A stretch of 64,000 bases of DNA from Cichorium intybus (GCA_023525715.1 CM042013.1:75437494-75501493), one strand, 5' to 3'; shown: positions 1-12,513, numbered from the stretch's first letter. The notes: a model not told the origin generated them from the sequence alone. Made by a program: numbers and translations.

Positions 1-166
1 TTTTCATCTTTCCTATTTGTATTTTTTTACATCATGTTATGTAACACCCCCATTTACAATTTAGCGTTAAGGATTACATTAATTATTTTAGTGTCGTATT
101 TAAAGAAAAGAGATCAGTTTTATTCAAGAAACTGAGTGGTAGTTTTAAATCTTGATTACTATGAAA

Positions 167-187
167 TATAATAAAAATAATAATAAC

Positions 188-238
<51 letters not shown>
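167..238. repeat. (AAT)n microsatellite
   Basis: A run of AAT/ATA trinucleotides with a few interruptions at its left end, inside the solo-like LTR. Confidence 0.9.
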
Positions 239-1969
239 TTAGATTATAAGTTCAGGGGGGTTAATTGTCAAATTATAAAACCTAAAGTGTGAAGTCATTA
301 GTTCTTGGATTAAAAAAAGTTTAACCATAAATCCCTATGGACTAGAAGTGCCAACATGGGAAGTTAAGGGGGCAAAACGGACATTTTGAAATAAATTTGC
401 ATGTCTGCAGGCTGAACTTTGAATTGTGCGACCGAGCTTGGAACCAGATTTTTTATTCTTTTTCTTTTCTTGGGCTGTTGATCGCAAAACGGAAAGAGAG
501 GGCCGATGCCCTCTCGATTTGATTCTAGCCCGGTGGAACTCTCGTTTATGGTGCATACATAGGTTACGATCACGTAGCAACCCTACGGTACCACTTTGCG
601 AAGCCGTAGACCTCTTTTTCCCCTCTTTTTTTTTGCCGTTGTCGTGAAAATTGTGAGTGAGAGAAAATGAGATCGATAAGAGGGAGAGATGAGAGATCGT
701 GAGTGTGAGGAAAGGAGAAGACTGAAGCAAACTCCTGTGGAAGATGCGAAATCGTGAAGTGAAGACCTAAGGTTGAACTAGTACATCTGATTTGTAAGAT
801 CCTCTCCCTTTTCTCCTTTTTCCATAGCCGACGACACAGACACACACCTTTGTGTGTTTGTGGGTGTGCATGAAGCTCATATGGATTCTTAGAGTTCTCT
901 TTTTGATCTTGAGGTCCCTTTGGACATTCTTAAACTTCGGGTTGGGGTATGGTGTTGTACTTGGAAGTTTCTGATTTTTAGTTTCCCATTGAAGTGAATT
1001 CAGACCCTTGAGGGTCTTAATGGGTTAGGTGGGTGAAAACCCTAACCCTATTAGTTATTTTATGTGATCTTTCTGTTCGTGAATTTCGGTCAGTTTGTAA
1101 AATTCATAGTAAACTGTGTTGGTGTCCATTTGGTATGATCTATATATCCTTGGAATTTCCATTGAGTCTAGTTTCTTGGACGAGAAGACCTTGTCCTAAT
1201 TCGAGTCTTAGGTTAGGTGAATAATGCAATATTCAGTGACTGGTCCAGGACCGAGTTTAACAGTGAATTATGTGTTGATAAATTCATAACTAAATCCAAA
1301 CAAATCATTTACGGACAAAGCCAATGGGAAAAGCTCAGGTTAGGAGTCTAGTTTACTCAAACCAAAAATCATAACCTAACTCATTGTTAATTTTAGTCCT
1401 TGTTTTATATTTGGAGTATGGTCTAGTGAGTGGACTGATCAAGTCAGTCAACTTTGTGGATTTATCATTTCTTATTGGTGAATGAAAATGACCTAAGGTC
1501 AGGCCCTGTGATCTTGTCCTTGGGTCTAGTATATTCATGATTTTTCATAGATTTTATCTTGAACCCCTCCTTTGTTGAATATTGAAAATCTTTAAAATGG
1601 GTCGGAATTCAGCCTTGTTGTCAAGTTCCATTTTTGTGTTTGTTGTGTTGTTTTAGGTTATATATATTTAAATTATAAGTAATGCTATAAGTATATATTT
1701 ATAGTAAGGATAGTGAGCATACTTGGTAGCAATTAACTTAAAATGCCTTATAGGGGTATAAGTTGCTCAAGTGGAGCTCGGTGAGACTTTCAAGAGTTCT
1801 CGTGTGGAGCGTTGTTGTTGCTGTTTCAGGGTGAGTTCATCACTATATTATATGGAAGTTGTACATCCTTTGTTGTAGCTTGTGTGTGTTGTTAGGATGT
1901 AGGTGGGTAGTAACAGGCCATATGGAGTTCTAGTAGGTGTGTGAGTGTGGGGAGTGACATCATTGAGTT

Positions 1970-2165
1970 GGGCCATTCATGGAGCTGGGGGCCATGATTG
2001 AGCTGGATGCCATGATGTGTGGTGTACTGTGAGTGTCCTAGGTGGAATCATTGAGCTGGGTGCCATCATGGAGCGGGGTGCCATGATTGAGCTGGGTGCC
2101 ATGATTGCGTTGTGATTGGTGGTTGTACTATGATACATGATTGAGCTGGATGTCATGATCATGTT
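1970..2165 (+). repeat. Degenerate minisatellite in the LTR
   Basis: A unit of roughly 20 bp resembling CATGATTGAGCTGGGTGCC recurs about six times, partly interrupted. The repeat sits near the 3' end of the LTR, the same relative place as the GGGGCAAGCTCGAGAG-type repeat of the LTR at 4940-7150. Confidence 0.7.
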
Positions 2166-2486
2166 GTGTGTTGTGGCTGTACTATGCCTTGTAGTTGTAT
2201 TGTGTGACTTGTTGTCTTGTGTGCCTTTATTGTGTTGTGTGCCTTTATTTTGTTGTGTGCATATGATAGGGGTAGAGTATGTGTGATGGATATGTGGTGT
2301 ATGTGTTGAATTCATTAAGCTATGTGCTTACCATTTCCCTAAAAAAATCATTGTTTCAGGTTCTTCAGGTGTAGGTGACGACAAGGCGTGATGCATACAC
2401 ACTGATGTTGCTTTTTTAGGATTATGTTTTGAATTGACTGTATCTGGTTTTGACTTCCGTTGTTATTGGATTGGTTTGATATTACA

Positions 2487-3481
<995 letters not shown>

Positions 3482-3821
3482 TGAATGAAATACATTTTTA
3501 GACACATACCAACTTCATGTGTCCCTAAGATGTGCATTTTCCCTCTCATTTTAAGTAAATACAAGACATAGAACATTCGGTTTTGAATTGTCAGGACCCA
3601 TGGTGGCTAGCAATATGTGGAATAATAAACATCTCAAAGGTTAACAGTATAAAAATGAAGAACATAATATGGGTAGTATGATATAGATAAAGAGAGTAAA
3701 ATATTACATGAAGAACTAGAGGCTAGGAAATGTGCTTCGCAACCACGCAAAGCCTCATCTAAAGATTGTATTATGGTGCATATATAAAAATGACGACATA
3801 CCTCTCTATTTATATAATAAC

Positions 3822-4020
3822 ATAGGTTTAACATATAACTAAATTATATCACCTAACCATAGTATCACGTTAAAATTATCCATGTTCATTTATGAACATA
3901 TGTAATATTGTTCATTAATGAACATGGGCAATTGTAAAGCATTTCCAACTCCAGCAGATCTCAATAGGTTCACGTGGTTCTATGGTTAGGTGGTATAATT
4001 TGCGTCTATATTAAACCTAT
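3822..4020. mobile_element. Fold-back / MITE-like inverted repeat
   Basis: Arms at 3822-3869 and about 3971-4020 are imperfect inverted repeats, built round TATCACCTAACCATAG and CTATGGTTAGGTGGTATA. Between them are short hairpins made of GTTCATTAATGAAC-type palindromes. A 40-bp segment at 3931-3970 recurs with three mismatches at 4088-4127, so the right side has also been duplicated. No coding capacity. Confidence 0.65.
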
Positions 4021-4127
4021 TCACTTATATAATAAATCGAATATTCCAAAATACATAGAGAATATTCTAGCCTAACCATCACTCATTATTGTAAAGCATT
4101 TCTAGCTCCAACAGATCTCAATAGGTT

Positions 4128-4939
4128 TACCAATACTTGGTATAACTCCAAGATCGGAGTCGAATTTGGAAAGGTTGTGTGTAGCCCTTCGTGCAGATTG
4201 ATAAGTGTTAAGTGTTGTTCTCGGTCACCTGATCTGTTCTCGTGACTGAGGGAAATCAAAATGAGTCAGGGAGGAATGTGAGTCCAGTCTGAGCTGGGCA
4301 GAGCGGAGAACCTGAATGGATGAAACAAGGAAAAGCCTGCGAGTTTGGGTGCAAGGTGAACGGAACGGGGAACCTGTGATTCCATGTATGGTGATGACCA
4401 TGGGAATAGCCCGATGGGCTATGCGTGAGTGGTGTATCGCGTGTTTGGATCTTGGTTGTTTGGATACTCTTGGACAAAATGCTTATGGGTTGTTTAGGCA
4501 TTGTGTAGTGTGAGTAGCTTAGTTGGTGTTATGCGTTGAGTGTCTTCTAAGATAGCAGAAGATTAGATTTGTTAGCCATGGGGTTTGTTATAGATTCCCG
4601 AAGGTGAGTATCTGGAATTGTGGGTCAACATAGGTTAGCTGCGTAGCAGCCAGTGTGGTCCTCGAGCAACACGATGTGGATTTTGACATTGAAGGAGTCG
4701 TCATCGGGTGTTTATGATTTTCGGAGTTTCTTGCTGAAGTATTCCGAATCTGGAATTTCGGGCATGTAAGGATTTTAACGACCTTGATCTTGTCGAAGTT
4801 GGTGGTGAGATCTTCCTTGTATCGGAATTTTGGACGCGTAAGGATTTTGTTGATTATGGATTAGTTTGGGGTTTTGGCGCGTGATTAGGGTATGTAAGGA
4901 AAGGATTTCGAGGACGAAATCTGTTAAGTGGGGGAGAGT
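4128..4939 (+). mobile_element. 3' internal end of a Ty3/gypsy element with polypurine tract
   Basis: The stretch ends with TTTCGAGGACGAAATC followed by AAGTGGGGGAGAG. This is the typical pol 3' end and polypurine tract of plant chromovirus-type (Tekay/Del-like) gypsy elements, directly before an LTR start at 4940. No reverse transcriptase or integrase domain can be read upstream, so the element is 5'-truncated or decayed. The frames here carry stops. Confidence 0.75.
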
Positions 4940-5181
4940 TGTAAGACCCTAATCCCGAAATGTTAAGTCTTGATTTAAAAGGAATCAAATTTTGGGAGAA
5001 AATAGGTTAATGTACTTTTAGCAACGCTAATGTGCTTCTGCTGAGTGGGTTTGCACGATGTGCAGTTAGCGACGCTAACTGCTGATTTTGGGCCAAAACC
5101 CTAATTTTCAGTTATTGGGCCATATATAAAGGTGTTATAACCCTAGGGCAGTCACAATTTTCATGTTTCAGCCCCTAAAAC

Positions 5182-5728
5182 TAGGGGTGTTCAAAAATAT
5201 CCGTATCCGAATATCCGATCCGAAAATCCGAAAATCCGATGCTAAATTATCCGAAAAATCGGATATCCGAATTTTCGGATATCCGAAATTCGGATATCCG
5301 AATTTTCGGATTCGGATTCGGATAGTGATTTTACAAAATTTCGGATATTTCGGATATCCGATATCCGAATTCGAAAAAATATATTTTCTTTTTTTATATA
5401 TATTACTATGTTTCGTTGATTAATCTCATACTTTTTTTCCTTCGTTTGGTTTTGAATACCACAATGTAATATCGAATATGTTTATTTTAATATATTTGTT
5501 GGATAAATTTTTTTTAGGCTAATTTAATTAAATTTTATTTTCTTTTTTTTTATAAAATCGGATATCCGAAATGATATCCGAATCCGAATCCGAAATTTCG
5601 GATATCCGAAATTCGGATATCCGAAAATTCGGATACGGATTCGGATATCAATATTCACTATCCGAAATTTTCGGATATCCGAAATTCGGATATCCGAATT
5701 TCCGGATATCCGAATTTGAACACCCCTA
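5182..5728. mobile_element. hAT-type MITE with GGATATCCG-rich core
   Basis: The terminal inverted repeats are TAGGGGTGTTCAAA and TTTGAACACCCCTA. The 8-bp direct duplication CCTAAAAC flanks both ends (5174-5181 and 5729-5736), the hallmark of hAT insertion. The subterminal arms consist almost entirely of iterated ATCCGAAATTCGGATATCCG-like words and would fold on themselves. The middle is AT-rich and non-coding. It sits inside the gypsy LTR and is therefore younger than it. Confidence 0.9.
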
Positions 5729-6654
5729 CCTAAAACCCTCTTAGACTTCTTGGATGAGTTTTTGGTGTTTTTAGCCTCTTTGGGAGGATTTTTTTAAGCT
5801 TGGTTGAACATGATGCTAGAAGTTGTTCATCTTGATTAAATCTTCAAAGAGCTGCATTTCCTGGACTATTGTGAAGTTCCCACCTTTCTATGTTTTCGAG
5901 ATTATTCTTGTGTTCTTGATGGGATTTTATGGATTTAATTGGTGTATTAGTCCCTTTTTAGTGTTGTTCATGTTTGGAAAGGATAAAGTCAGGACTTTAT
6001 GCCTTAAAGTCCTTATTGAGAACCATTAAGTTGGTTTAGAGAGTAAGCCAAACTCTCTTTGGTGATTTTGGTTAGTTTTGGACCATTTTGGACTCGGATA
6101 TTGTTCTTGAGCTTGCATGGTTATGTTTGAATGTTAAAGTTAGGATTTTTATGACTTAGGGACAGTTTGGAAGGTCCATGGAAGGATTAAGACCTTGGCT
6201 GAATGGATTAAGAACTTAATGAAATTTTGGAGCCTGTTCTTAGTTAACGACGCTAACTAGGGAAGTTAGCGGCGCTAACTGTGCGTGTTGACTTTGACCT
6301 ATGACCGTTGACTTTTTGACCAGTTTGGCTTTTGGTCAAACTTGAGGATTTTGGATACCGGTCTTAGAGGTTTATGTTGTTTGGAATTTAGGAAGTTCTA
6401 AGTGTAGTTTATCCTTATTAGGAAGTTTGCGTTATCGGGATCTGAAGACGCGCGTGTGGAGCGCTATTGGGCTTTGCGTATCAGGTGAGTCTTCTAACTA
6501 TACTATGGGTGAAGTTACATGCGTAGGTAACTTAATTATTGTGTGTAGTAATGTATGGTAGCTAGGCATGCTTACGTTATTTGACAGTTGAATTGATGAT
6601 AGAAACCCGATGGGTTAGACTGTATGTTTAGGCTGTTATGCTTGTAGGTAACAG

Positions 6655-6840
6655 TTGTTGGATTCGTTCCGACAACTGAAGAATCAGTTGATAAACGGCC
6701 GGATTGGGGCAAGCTCGAGAGTCCAAAGAATGAGTTGATTCGGTGATGGACGGAAGGGGCAAGCTCGTGAGTTCATAGCCAAGGTTGATTGGGGCAAGCC
6801 CGAGAGCCAGGTTGTTCAGGGCAAGCTCGATGACCTTTTG
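6655..6840 (+). repeat. Degenerate minisatellite in gypsy LTR
   Basis: GGGGCAAGCTCGAGAG-like units occur about four times, separated by unique sequence, near the 3' end of the LTR. Confidence 0.6.
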
Positions 6841-7153
6841 TGATTATGTGTTATGTGATGAATCGTGTTGTATTTTGGGAAACTCACTAGGATTTGTGCT
6901 TACTCGTTCACCCTAACTGCTTTTCAGGTATTTGTTGGCTTGAGCTTGGAGCACGGCGCGACTGTATCGCATCTGAGGGTTTGATAATTAAGTCTTCTGC
7001 TGGATAATGTTTGTAAATATTTTTTATAAATACAATTTCTAATGTTTGAATAACAAGTTTTAATTTGGATGGTTTTATTTGGTAACCCATTTCATGTATT
7101 TGAATCGTTTTGAAACGAAAAAATTGTATTAGTGGATATGTGACGTTACATTA

Positions 7154-7600
7154 TGGCTCTGATACCAACTTGTAACAGCCCAATTCATACAACATTAAAA
7201 TACATTATTTAATCAGAGATAAACAGAATTTGGTTCCATTGTATACCAATCTCATTTGTTGACATACATAACTTGGTGTATTATTGGATGTCACAACAAA
7301 TATACAAGAGTCATTCATGGCAAGCAATACACGTAATAAAATGCTACATAAAAGTTTATCAACTATTTAGCTTCTATGTCTCTAAGTCACTAGAAAGTCT
7401 TCCAATTGTAAGATTGACTTTTATTACAAGAAATGAAATTGTTTGAAACTAGATTGTAAGATTTTATAGATGGGGTGACTAAGACATTTGTGCCAAAGGG
7501 ACTGAATTATAGAAACGAGGGCTTGAGGTGTCGAATGAAGGACCGGGTAGAATGGTTTGTCAATATCACACAATATTAGAGTTTGTTTGCTATTATAATC
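7154..7600 (-). mobile_element. LTR edge and iMet primer site of a minus-strand retroelement
   Basis: On the minus strand an LTR ending in GGGCTGTTACA (edge at 7171) is followed after a short spacer by TGGTATCAGAGCCA (complement of 7154-7167), a plant initiator-Met tRNA primer-binding site. The internal part is cut off at once by the end of the plus-strand gypsy LTR at 7150, so that element apparently inserted next to this primer site. The other end of this minus-strand LTR is not resolved, and 7600 is only a provisional limit. Confidence 0.6.
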
Positions 7601-8131
7601 CTTAAGTAGCGTTTGGTACATAGTAATGGATGGAACAAGACAGAAAACGTCACTTTGAAGTAGTGTTTGGCACAGGGGCACCGGAATAATGACAAAGTCA
7701 AATGATACTACTTGATTAAATTTTTGCCCCACCACCCAAAAGGGTTGAATAAAGTATTACAGGAAGCCAAATAATAAAAAAATCCATCTTACCCTTCTAT
7801 CATATACAGTCTATCAGTCTATCGGTACTCATACCCATGCCCACACATATACCCCCACCCTACCTACGTCACCCTATGCCACCACCCACCACCACACCTA
7901 TACCCAAATCCCTACACGCATACACATATGCAAGGTTTCTACTTTATAATTATAGTATGGAAAAAACATATTAAAAACAATTTATAGATGAAGGACAATC
8001 TAGTAATTTTAATGTATTTTTTGTCTTGTCCTAGTGCAGCCAAACGTTACAGATAAGACCTAATTTATTCTTGTCAAGTACACTTCAGTCCTGTTCAGTC
8101 CAACCTGTCCATTTACCAAACGCTACCTAAG
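7601..8131. mobile_element. MITE with GTAGCGTTTGGTA ends
   Basis: The ends CTTAAGTAGCGTTTGGTACAT and its inverse near 8111-8131 match at about 19 of 21 positions. A second, diverged pair (AGTAGTGTTTGGCACA near 7658 and an inverse near 8036-8055) lies inside, so the element looks like a MITE nested in a related MITE. The core is non-coding and contains a CCCAC/CACCA-rich stretch at about 7840-7910. Confidence 0.65.
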
Positions 8132-8249
8132 AGTAAAACCAAAATTGTCAAATTCAATGGAAATTTTATTTTAACAAGTGAATTTAGGGTCATAAATAGT
8201 TATCGATGGTTTAATGAGTACATTATGTAAATGGAGTGGTCGATTTGAG

Positions 8250-8415
8250 TTTTGGATTATGGTTTGTGATCATTGGATTAACAAGTGAATTTTCTCAATA
8301 AATGTTATTACCGAAATATATTTCTTGAAATAAAAGTTGACTACCGAGAAGTCGGTGTCCAGGAACGGGGCCTAGATGACGATGATTTTTGGATTATGGT
8401 TTGTGATCATTGTAA
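8250..8415. repeat. Short direct repeat
   Basis: A 25-27 bp word built on GGATTATGGTTTGTGATCAT occurs at about 8252-8277 and again at about 8390-8415. The intervening sequence is unique. Confidence 0.6.
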
Positions 8416-8455
8416 CGGTGGTTTTGCCATTGTTAAGGGTGGTATCAGCATGGAC

Positions 8456-8747
8456 TAGGGATAAGCATGACCTGAAGAACTGGATCTGAATTTGAAACGA
8501 AACCGTGTATTCGGTTTGGTACTTGGTTCTTCATTTCCTACTACATCTGTTCTCGAGTCCTCAAGGTTTTCGGTCTGTTGCAGAACAGGTCCAAAACCCT
8601 AATAGACTTCCTTGGATAAGCGAACCGAAACCAGAACTGAACTGGAACGAGGGCATTTAGTATGGTTCCCGGTTCTTTGTCTCCTATGAATCAGGTTCTT
8701 CGGTTCTCGGTCCGGTTCAGCCCGGTTTCGGACCCATGCTCATCCTT
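8456..8747. mobile_element. hAT-type MITE with CGGTTC-rich core
   Basis: The ends TAGGGATAAGCATG and the inverse of CATGCTCATCCTT are diverged versions of the TAGGGGTGNNCA ends of the 5182-5728 element. The flanks GCATGGAC (8448-8455) and GCGTGGAG (8748-8755) agree at 6 of 8 positions, as expected of an old 8-bp target duplication. The interior is made of GGTTCTCGGTC / CCGAACC-like words. No coding capacity. Confidence 0.65.
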
Positions 8748-8755
8748 GCGTGGAG

Positions 8756-9610
8756 GATAGTCACTAAAGAGGAGTGATTGAGATGCATTATTTATGGTGT
8801 AGATCGTATTCGAGACAATCGTTCGTTATCTAAAACAAGCATTTGTTGCCTCTCCGAGAATCAAGGTAGAGAAGATTGATGTCAAATAATGCTAGCCACA
8901 TAATCAAAACGAAATGAGATACTGTTTTGACCGCGTATATGACGAAGTACCTTAGAGTCAGATCTAAGTTTCTATGGAGATCGGCGATACCTTTTACCGT
9001 TAAGCGGTATGCATTAACCTAGAGGTCACCCATTGTGATATATCGAAACTCGCTATTGAGTTCGATCGATCTCAGATCTTTCTTGTCCCGAAAAGTTTTT
9101 CAATATCTAACCAAACTTATCCGGTCTTTGCGTCTTTATTGAGAACTATTTGAAGTAGTGCTTGAGAGATTGTTGAATATAAGCCATATTTTAACTATGG
9201 ATTCCACCTTTTTTCATTTGGGATCGGTCGGCTTTGGTACGGGGTCATCATAAGATGCATCGATGTGGTCACCAACATCGTATCTGTCACAATGAGTGGA
9301 GAAAAGTTCTCTCCAATAATCATAGTTTAACCTTTCAAGACCGAGATGAGAGGAATGTGAGTCTTGATGTTGGTAATACCAAAGGCTTTATGTGGTGTTG
9401 GTCTACTCTCTGCCATGATAAGTCACGAAAAAAAAAATATGACCAGAAGATTTTTGGGTAAGGTTGTAGAATTTTGGGTAAGGATGCAATAATAGGAGGC
9501 AATAATAGGAGGCTGGTTGTAAAGAGAGGATGAGGATAGATAGGGTGGAAGAGTGTTTTTAAAAGAGTTGGGTATTTTACTCTAATAGCATATTAGAAAA
9601 TATTTTCCCT
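8756..9610. other. Unassigned sequence, no gene recognised
   Basis: Moderate GC content and a 75-codon open frame (9234-9461) that shows no domain I recognise. It could be a fragment of a decayed gene or retroelement. Nothing firmer can be said. Confidence 0.4.
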
Positions 9611-10278
9611 TAAGTGCCGTTTGGTTCGTCAGAATTCAAGGGAATTCGAAAGAATTGGATTACGTATGGTTCAGCTTTTGTTTTAAGGAACTGGAATCCA
9701 ATTCCATTGAAAATGAGGGAATGCTTTCCTTTGGTGGTTAGATGAAATTAATTCCATTAAAAGAGAGAATGTGGAAATTACCATTTTACCCCTTTTATTA
9801 TCTTTCAAATTGAAACCATTTACGACCACCCATCACCACCACCACTGCCACCACCAACCACCACTGCCGCCACCACCGCTACCGGTGACCACCGTCACCT
9901 ACTACCACTGTCACCCACTGTCATCGCCGCCACCCACTACCACCAACCACCACCACCCACCTACCATCACCACCACCACCGTCACCCATCATCAAAACCA
10001 TCCATCGCCGCTGCCACCACTCACCGCCATCAACCACCATTAGCAATAAACTTATAAAACAAAATAAAATTATGTAAAAAAATAAAGAAATACAAATTTG
10101 TCAATTACATGAATTTCAATTACATATCCAGTCAATCAAAAAGAATATGAACTTGGATTCTAATTATATTTTTTACTAAACAAACAAAATTTGAATTTGA
10201 ATTTTAATTACTGATAAATTTTAATTCTTCAACGATTCCAATTCCTTTAAAAAGTTTTTACAAACCAATCACCACTTT
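9611..10278. mobile_element. MITE-like element with CCACCA-rich core
   Basis: AAGTGCCGTTTGGTTCG at the left edge and the inverse of CAAACCAATCACCACTT at the right edge match at about 13 of 17 positions. Inner parts also mirror each other (GAATTCC and GGATTCCAATTCC words against AATTCCAATTCC). The centre, about 9820-10040, is an imperfect (CCACCA)n microsatellite that gives a His/Pro-rich open frame with no other protein character. Confidence 0.5.
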
Positions 10279-10316
10279 TTCTTTGAAACAATACAGCCGG
10301 TTATATATATGTAAAA

Positions 10317-11396
10317 GGGTAAATTGCATAAAAGTCACTAACTTTTCCAATTTTCTCGATTTTGACACTGTATTTTTAGTTTTTGTACTTAAGTCATTAT
10401 GTTTTTAGAAAATTGCAATTAAGTCATTATGTTTTCCAAAAAGTTGTGAAAATGACCATATGACAGGATGGCAACAGGTTACGAGGTCATATGGTCAAAT
10501 TTGCAATTTTTCAGAAAACATAATGACTTAATAGCAAAAATAAAACATAGTGTCAAAATCGAAAAATCTGGAAAAGTTAGCGAATTTTATGCAATTTACC
10601 CTATGCAATTTATATAACTTAATCATTTTACATGCCCTATACGTGTCCAAAAAATAAATTTGTTGTTACCTTGTTTTTCCATTTAAATTAATCAATTTTT
10701 TTGTCCTAAAAATGGAATTTCAAAAAGATTTAGGATAAATGTATACAAATAACAACTAACTTACATGCCCTCAGTGTGAATATCCTATTGGGTAATTGGC
10801 TATGTAAACAATGTCTTTATATGATGGGTTATAAAAATCTATATTGATGTTCGTTCATTGATTTATATAAATGTACAAAAATAAAATAGAATTTTACAAT
10901 GATACAAAAGCAAAACTTGGTTATTATTTAATAAAATTATTTTAATGTTTTCATGTGAATCTTCAGCAACAATATTGGCCGTGGAATTGCCATGTTATCG
11001 TTCCAAAACAGAATACAATTATAAATTACCTAATACAACGAATTTAATTTTTTGGACACGTATGAGGCATGTAACGTGCATAAGGTAAATTGCATAAAAT
11101 TCGCTAACTTTTCCAGATTTTTCGATTTTAACACTATGTTTTATTTTTACTATTAAGTCATTATGTTTTCTGAAAAATTACAAATTTGACCATATGACCT
11201 GGTAACCTGTTGTCATCCTATCATATGGTCATTTTCGCAACTTTTTGGAAAACATAATGACTTAATTGCAATTTTCTGAAAACATAATGACTTAATTGCA
11301 ATTTTCTGAAAACATAATGACTTAATTGCACAAACTAAAAATACAGTATCAAAATCGAAAAAATTAAAAAAGTTAGTGACTTTTATGCAATTTACC
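10317..11396. mobile_element. Inverted pair of MITEs forming a 1.1-kb fold-back
   Basis: Two related MITEs, 10317-10601 and 11084-11396, each have ends of the type GGTAAATTGCATAAAA and lie in opposite orientation. The inverted repeat continues past the MITE ends (ACATGCCCTATACGTGTCC near 10630, inverse near 11050-11075), so flanking DNA was included in the inversion. Each MITE is itself palindromic about a CCATATGAC...GTCATATGG centre. The right copy carries three tandem units of AACATAATGACTTAATTGCA (11251-11330). Non-coding. Confidence 0.75.
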
Positions 11397-11736
11397 TATG
11401 TAAAATAGGCCTTGGGCCTTTGACTATGAAACGAAACGAACTATATAACTAGCATGGCCTCATGGGCTAGGAGAATGCTTAATGAATATAATATACATAT
11501 ATACAACATATGCACACTAACAATACCTTTAAATAAAGACCAATACTAGAGAGAAAAAATTATTGAGACTAAAAAGGTAATATAATATGAGGGACTTTTT
11601 TTATAATCTGCTCTATATTATTAAATAATATAATATTTTACGATACATCCCCGACAACAATACATAATGCTAAAAATGTCACACAATTTTATAATACCCA
11701 ACTTTCTAACCAGTCTTCGTGGGGCCAATTCTATGT
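11397..11736. other. AT-rich spacer, no gene seen
   Basis: No coding region or transposon end recognised. Confidence 0.5.
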
Positions 11737-11744
11737 TTATTTTA

Positions 11745-12513
11745 GGGTTATTCTATACATATCTCCTTATAGTATATTTATACCCTCTTCTGATGTGAAA
11801 TTTTGTTTTTTGTTGTGTTTTTTTTTTTAACTATTTTGTTTTTTTGTTGTCTTTTTTTCTTTTTTTCTCTTTTTACAAATAATATTTGATTTGTTTTATT
11901 ATTATTATTATTATTAGAAACAATAATAATAAATTTACCTTTTATAATTTTTATGTTTTAATAACAATAAAACAATAGTTTTTTATTAATTACGACATAA
12001 CGAACGACGTTTATAAATTTATAAAATTATATCAAAACGGTTATGTCAAATTCGAACGATTGTATAAAAAAATACAAAATAAATAATAATACTAAAGCAA
12101 AGTTTGTCTTATTAATCAGAGATAGTAAATGGTCCAGTATTACAATTGCGTGGTGCGTTATCTGGATAACGAGCATAAACATTTATTCGAGCAGCATACA
12201 ATGTTTCCCATTCAGCAGAATGTTCTGATCTGTACGCACGCACAAGTCTGGACAAAATAGGAGGCATTGGATACGCTCCTTGTAAATCAACCTTCACATA
12301 ATGGTTACCGTAAACGTTGGCGATAACGAAAAATGGGTAAAACAAAACAACTAGTCAAATCAGGTGGGTATAAAATTTAATTGGGTGTGGGGGTATTTGT
12401 AATTAATAATAAAAATGGAAAAAACAACAAAAGACGAAAAAAAGATAAAACAAAATACATAGTAAAATCATGGGGGTATAAAATGTAATGAAGGTGTATT
12501 AATAGCACAACCC
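11745..12513 (-). mobile_element. Non-autonomous Mutator-like (MULE) element
   Basis: The ends are inverted repeats (GGGTTATTCTATACATATC at the left, the inverse of AATAGCACAACCC at the right). Similarity continues inward for more than 100 bp, including mirrored TATACCC and T-rich/A-rich blocks. TTATTTTA flanks both ends (11737-11744 and 12514-12521), an 8-bp duplication close to the 8-10 bp typical of Mutator. Length 769 bp. It retains a protein-coding scrap on the minus strand. Confidence 0.75.
12112..12345 (-). pseudogene. C-terminal fragment of a MULE-associated protein
   Basis: A 77-residue frame with the words GNHYVKVDL, GAYPMPPI and SAEWETLYAARI. This pattern resembles, from memory of plant proteins, the C-terminal tail of OTU/FAR1-type proteins encoded by plant Mutator-like elements. 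The upstream part of such a protein is missing. Being inside MULE-like ends, it is either a leftover of the autonomous parent or a captured piece. Family assignment is tentative. Confidence 0.4.

Larger units (their letters stand above)
40..2486 (+). mobile_element. Probable solo LTR of a Ty3/gypsy element
   Basis: The stretch opens with TGTAACACCCCC and closes with GATATTACA, the TG...CA type of LTR boundary. Its organisation parallels the clearer gypsy LTR at 4940-7150: a long unique part, an internal minisatellite, then a short 3' part with a TTTCAGG box at about 2352 (compare about 6923). No polypurine tract precedes it, no primer-binding site follows it, and no internal coding region is attached, so it reads as a solo LTR. 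No convincing 5-bp target duplication is seen (TGTTA left, CATTT right), so either boundary could be a little off. Open frames inside it show no recognisable domain. Confidence 0.45.
4940..7150 (+). mobile_element. 3' LTR of the Ty3/gypsy element
   Basis: Starts TGTAAGACCC right after the polypurine tract and ends GACGTTACA. Corrected for the 547-bp MITE inside it, the LTR is about 1.65 kb. It contains perfect odd palindromes around GTTAGCG-N-CGCTAAC, a cluster of TTGAC boxes at 6288-6345 and a minisatellite at 6655-6840. Part of the same LTR family recurs in inverse orientation at 16140-16615. The 5' end of the parent element is not in the window. Confidence 0.8.

Noticed and set aside
335..845. 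Overlapping frames of 60-130 codons on both strands near the start of the window.
   Set aside because: They lie inside an LTR-like sequence, overlap each other on both strands and show no domain or consistent codon use.
9771..10043. His/Pro-rich 90-residue frame (and the similar one at 61392-61670).
   Set aside because: Produced by CCACCA repeats; outside the repeat there is no protein-like sequence.
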